Part shown: positions 61,483 to 64,000 of the stretch, in pieces
How positions within the stretch are numbered: the first letter of the stretch is position 1
Layout of the letters: each line of letters opens with the position of its first letter
Assembly: GCA_033002965.1 (NCBI GenBank)
Contig: JAURVB010014585.1
Span: forward strand, 1 to 64,000
From: Piper betle
Taxonomy: Eukaryota > Streptophyta > Magnoliopsida > Piperales > Piperaceae
Reading direction: 5' to 3'
DNA: 64,000 bases
The notes under the pieces: generated by a model
What the model saw: the letters and a program-made list of their open reading frames with translations, nothing else
The model's database searches: none
What the model was told of the DNA's origin: nothing
Made by a program: the position numbers and the translations under genes

Positions 61483-63034
61483 TCCTCTTTTATTAAAATA
61501 AAAAATAATAATTATTACTAGATTATGAAGTTGTTAGCTATTATTAACTCTTCTAACTCCCCATTTGCATATACATTCTCCCCCAGTAAAAACTAGATTA
61601 TAATAATTTAATTTATAATATTTTGAACATTCTTTTTAATTAAAATTCAATTTTTAAAGTCTTTTTATCAAAAAAATTAAAAACGAATGTAAAATCATAT
61701 TTTTACATGTAAAGTTTGAAAACATTAGACGACACATTTTCTAGTTCGTCCATATACTTATTATTTTTTATCCATATTTGATTTGTTTAGATTTTGAGTC
61801 AGAGTCATTCTGGTAATTTTATCAAATTTAAAATTTAATTTGTTTTTAAATAAACGTTCTAGGATGAGGGCTTTTTGAAATGTAACAAATTACTTTCTTA
61901 CCAAAAAAAATAAATCCAAAGAAAAATAATTTAGATAAATTTATCAAAAAAGAATAATTTAAAATTTGGTAGGATTGTAAATTTTAATTGAGTTAGGTTG
62001 ATTGAAGCATAACTAATCTTTATATATCGGGTTATTACCAAATCAATTAATTAAAATATTTAGTGCAAAATAATATTTTTGTAAGTCTTGTTTAAAGAGT
62101 TATAATATCCTGAAAAATCTTGCAGCTTTATGGGTTATAACACCTAATCAGCAAATAGCATTTTAACACTTATTAAATGTCTTCAATAATAATTTTAAAT
62201 TTTATTTAATTAATTAGTGTTATTACAGGTAGTATACATTTTAACGTTGATCGGAGATTGTAAGTAGTTATAATTTTTTGTTTAAATCTCACTAGAATTT
62301 CATTCTAAATAATTTTTGCGTCATGTTTGACGTATTCAGATTTGATTCACTTGCCTCATATTGGGATGCAAATTTTAGACGTGGCAATTTCTTCGAACCA
62401 TTTTACTCCACGGGAGAAAACGCGGGGATTACGAAACTAAGTAAAATCCGGTGCCATAAAAGTTTTCAACACGTTTATTTATTATCTGTTTTTTTTAGGG
62501 AAAAAAATAGTTAGGTGTTAGTTGTTAGTTTTGGAAAACCATATTTAGGACATGAGTTAGCCGAACCAACCAAATATTTTATTTAGTGTCTTGGAAGTGA
62601 AAAAACATATATCTAGCTCAAATGCAATAAGCGCAAGCTTTGGGTTTTGAGTATAGGCCGAATACTTCTCTATTTATAGTTCATCAAACTATTTTTATAA
62701 GGCATAAACTTTTTCTAAATGTAAATTTGGCTTAGCATACGGAACCAAAATGAGCACATTTTGCTTATAAGCTATCTTTGCTACACATGACCTGATTGGG
62801 TAATGATATTTGTTTTAATAAACTAGGTTACACTTTTTTTAAAAAATCAAGGTTTGGAAGAGGATTAATTATTTAATGCAATGAGGATATAATGATGTTC
62901 TTTGATACATATTTTATTTTACTATTGCATGATGGTGATGACATCCTATTGTGAGTGGTTTCAAATTACAATCAATAAAAGTAATACCAATTTGTGCTCT
63001 ATTATGTCAGCATAAGCATATTTGTGTTTATCTT

Positions 63035-63073
<39 letters not shown>

Positions 63074-63076
63074 ATA

Positions 63077-63125
<49 letters not shown>

Positions 63126-64000
63126 CATAGATGAGCATCTATTAGGAGCTAATCACCTTTGAAAGGTGTAACCCAATCATTTTAAGATTTATAATATGTG
63201 AATTTCTTAGGACTTGTTTAGCTTATAATCAACATGCACCTTAATTATTTATTTAAATCACATATCTATATTTATTTCCCAAACACGATGAAGTTGCCTT
63301 TAAGCCCTATCATTCATATGCCCTTCTAGTCTAAAAGCTCATATAAAGTTCAGCTGACATAAGAGCATCACTATAAACTGGTATTATTTTTTCCAATATA
63401 AATATAAATATATATATATATTATATATTTATATATCAAAATATTTAAATTTTGAAAGGATCCAAATAATAATATGGATGATCTGGGGACTGGTTTTGGC
63501 TCCTTCATACTATTAAGCCTTACAACACTATTATGAACATAGAGAATTAAAACCATTATATGTGCATGATGTTTTTCTATAAAAAAAACTGAGTGGATAA
63601 AAATGCTTGAGGTTTTTATGAAGTTGACGAATGGACATTGCACTGGTTTTCATCTCTTATATATTAACTATTTTCCGTCAATCAAAATCAGTTTAATTTA
63701 TAGTCATTCAACATGTCAAGTTCACCTTTTCACTCGATCGATTGAGGCCAAAATTTGTTATTCTGAAAAATGCTATAATGTTCTTTCTAGCGCGCATAAC
63801 GATTATTTAAGATAAAACGATCAGACAGTGTGTATTTTGTGCTAGTTACATGGAAATAATTAGAACTTAAATTTTTTCTCACATTCCTTGGATAAAAAAT
63901 ATACTTTTAAGTGCTGATTCTATTTTTTTAAAAAATAAAAATCATTCAATAAAAAACCTTTTTTAGTTTTCTATTGGTGCCTTGTGCTTTATATATGCAT
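61483..64000. other. AT-rich intergenic DNA with microsatellites
   Basis: No gene recognised. It includes a TA run (63041-63069) running into about eighteen ATT units (63070-63123), and a shorter TA-rich patch near 63405-63436. ORFs at 62323-62514, 63371-63643 and 63603-63815 have no motifs. Confidence 0.6.

Overview
The window reads as nuclear DNA of a flowering plant. It is AT-rich, and its two convincing protein genes are of plant type: a two-finger C2H2 repressor of the ZAT family, and a RabE/Rab8 GTPase whose eight coding exons all join at GT..AG introns. Most of the remaining sequence is layered LTR-retrotransposon and DNA-transposon remains. I cannot name the species. No tRNA, rRNA or CRISPR array was recognised.

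Layout. Positions 1-6644 hold decayed retroelement sequence: a duplicated polypurine-tract/LTR junction, a solo LTR of a small TRIM element, a worn LTR-like copy, an inverted copy of repeat family X, and a Tourist-like MITE. Positions 6645-12462 are a clear nest of two about 2.9 kb TG..CA elements of one family, each with its own 5-bp target duplication. A 23-bp x 7 minisatellite and a third truncated copy follow to 14617. Positions 14618-24135 are AT-rich, with a GC-rich inverted-repeat element (17909-18639) and two direct copies of family X. The ZAT-like gene lies at 25207-25788. From about 26.4 to 50.5 kb the DNA is built from at least six copies (A-E, G) of a 3-4 kb non-coding LTR-like family in both orientations. 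These copies are interrupted by a Tourist-like element, two TRIMs, an Athila-like gag/protease/RT fragment and a hAT-like element with an 8-bp target duplication. Positions 52.1-56.5 kb hold another LTR-like copy (F), dead Ty3/gypsy RT-RNase H and a copia gag fragment, bracketed by two copies of an AT-rich direct repeat. The RabE gene occupies 58094-61365 on the minus strand. The last 2.6 kb is AT-rich with microsatellites.

The genes do not form a pathway. RabE is a housekeeping secretory-traffic gene and the ZAT-like gene is probably a stress-response repressor. The main interest is the nesting history: paired target duplications give a relative order of insertion, CpG-rich blocks inside one LTR family show graded decay, and the hAT-like element carries, in antisense, sequence related to that LTR family.

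All retroelement reading frames seen are broken by stops, frame changes or insertions. Boundaries given as approximate come from comparing copies by eye.
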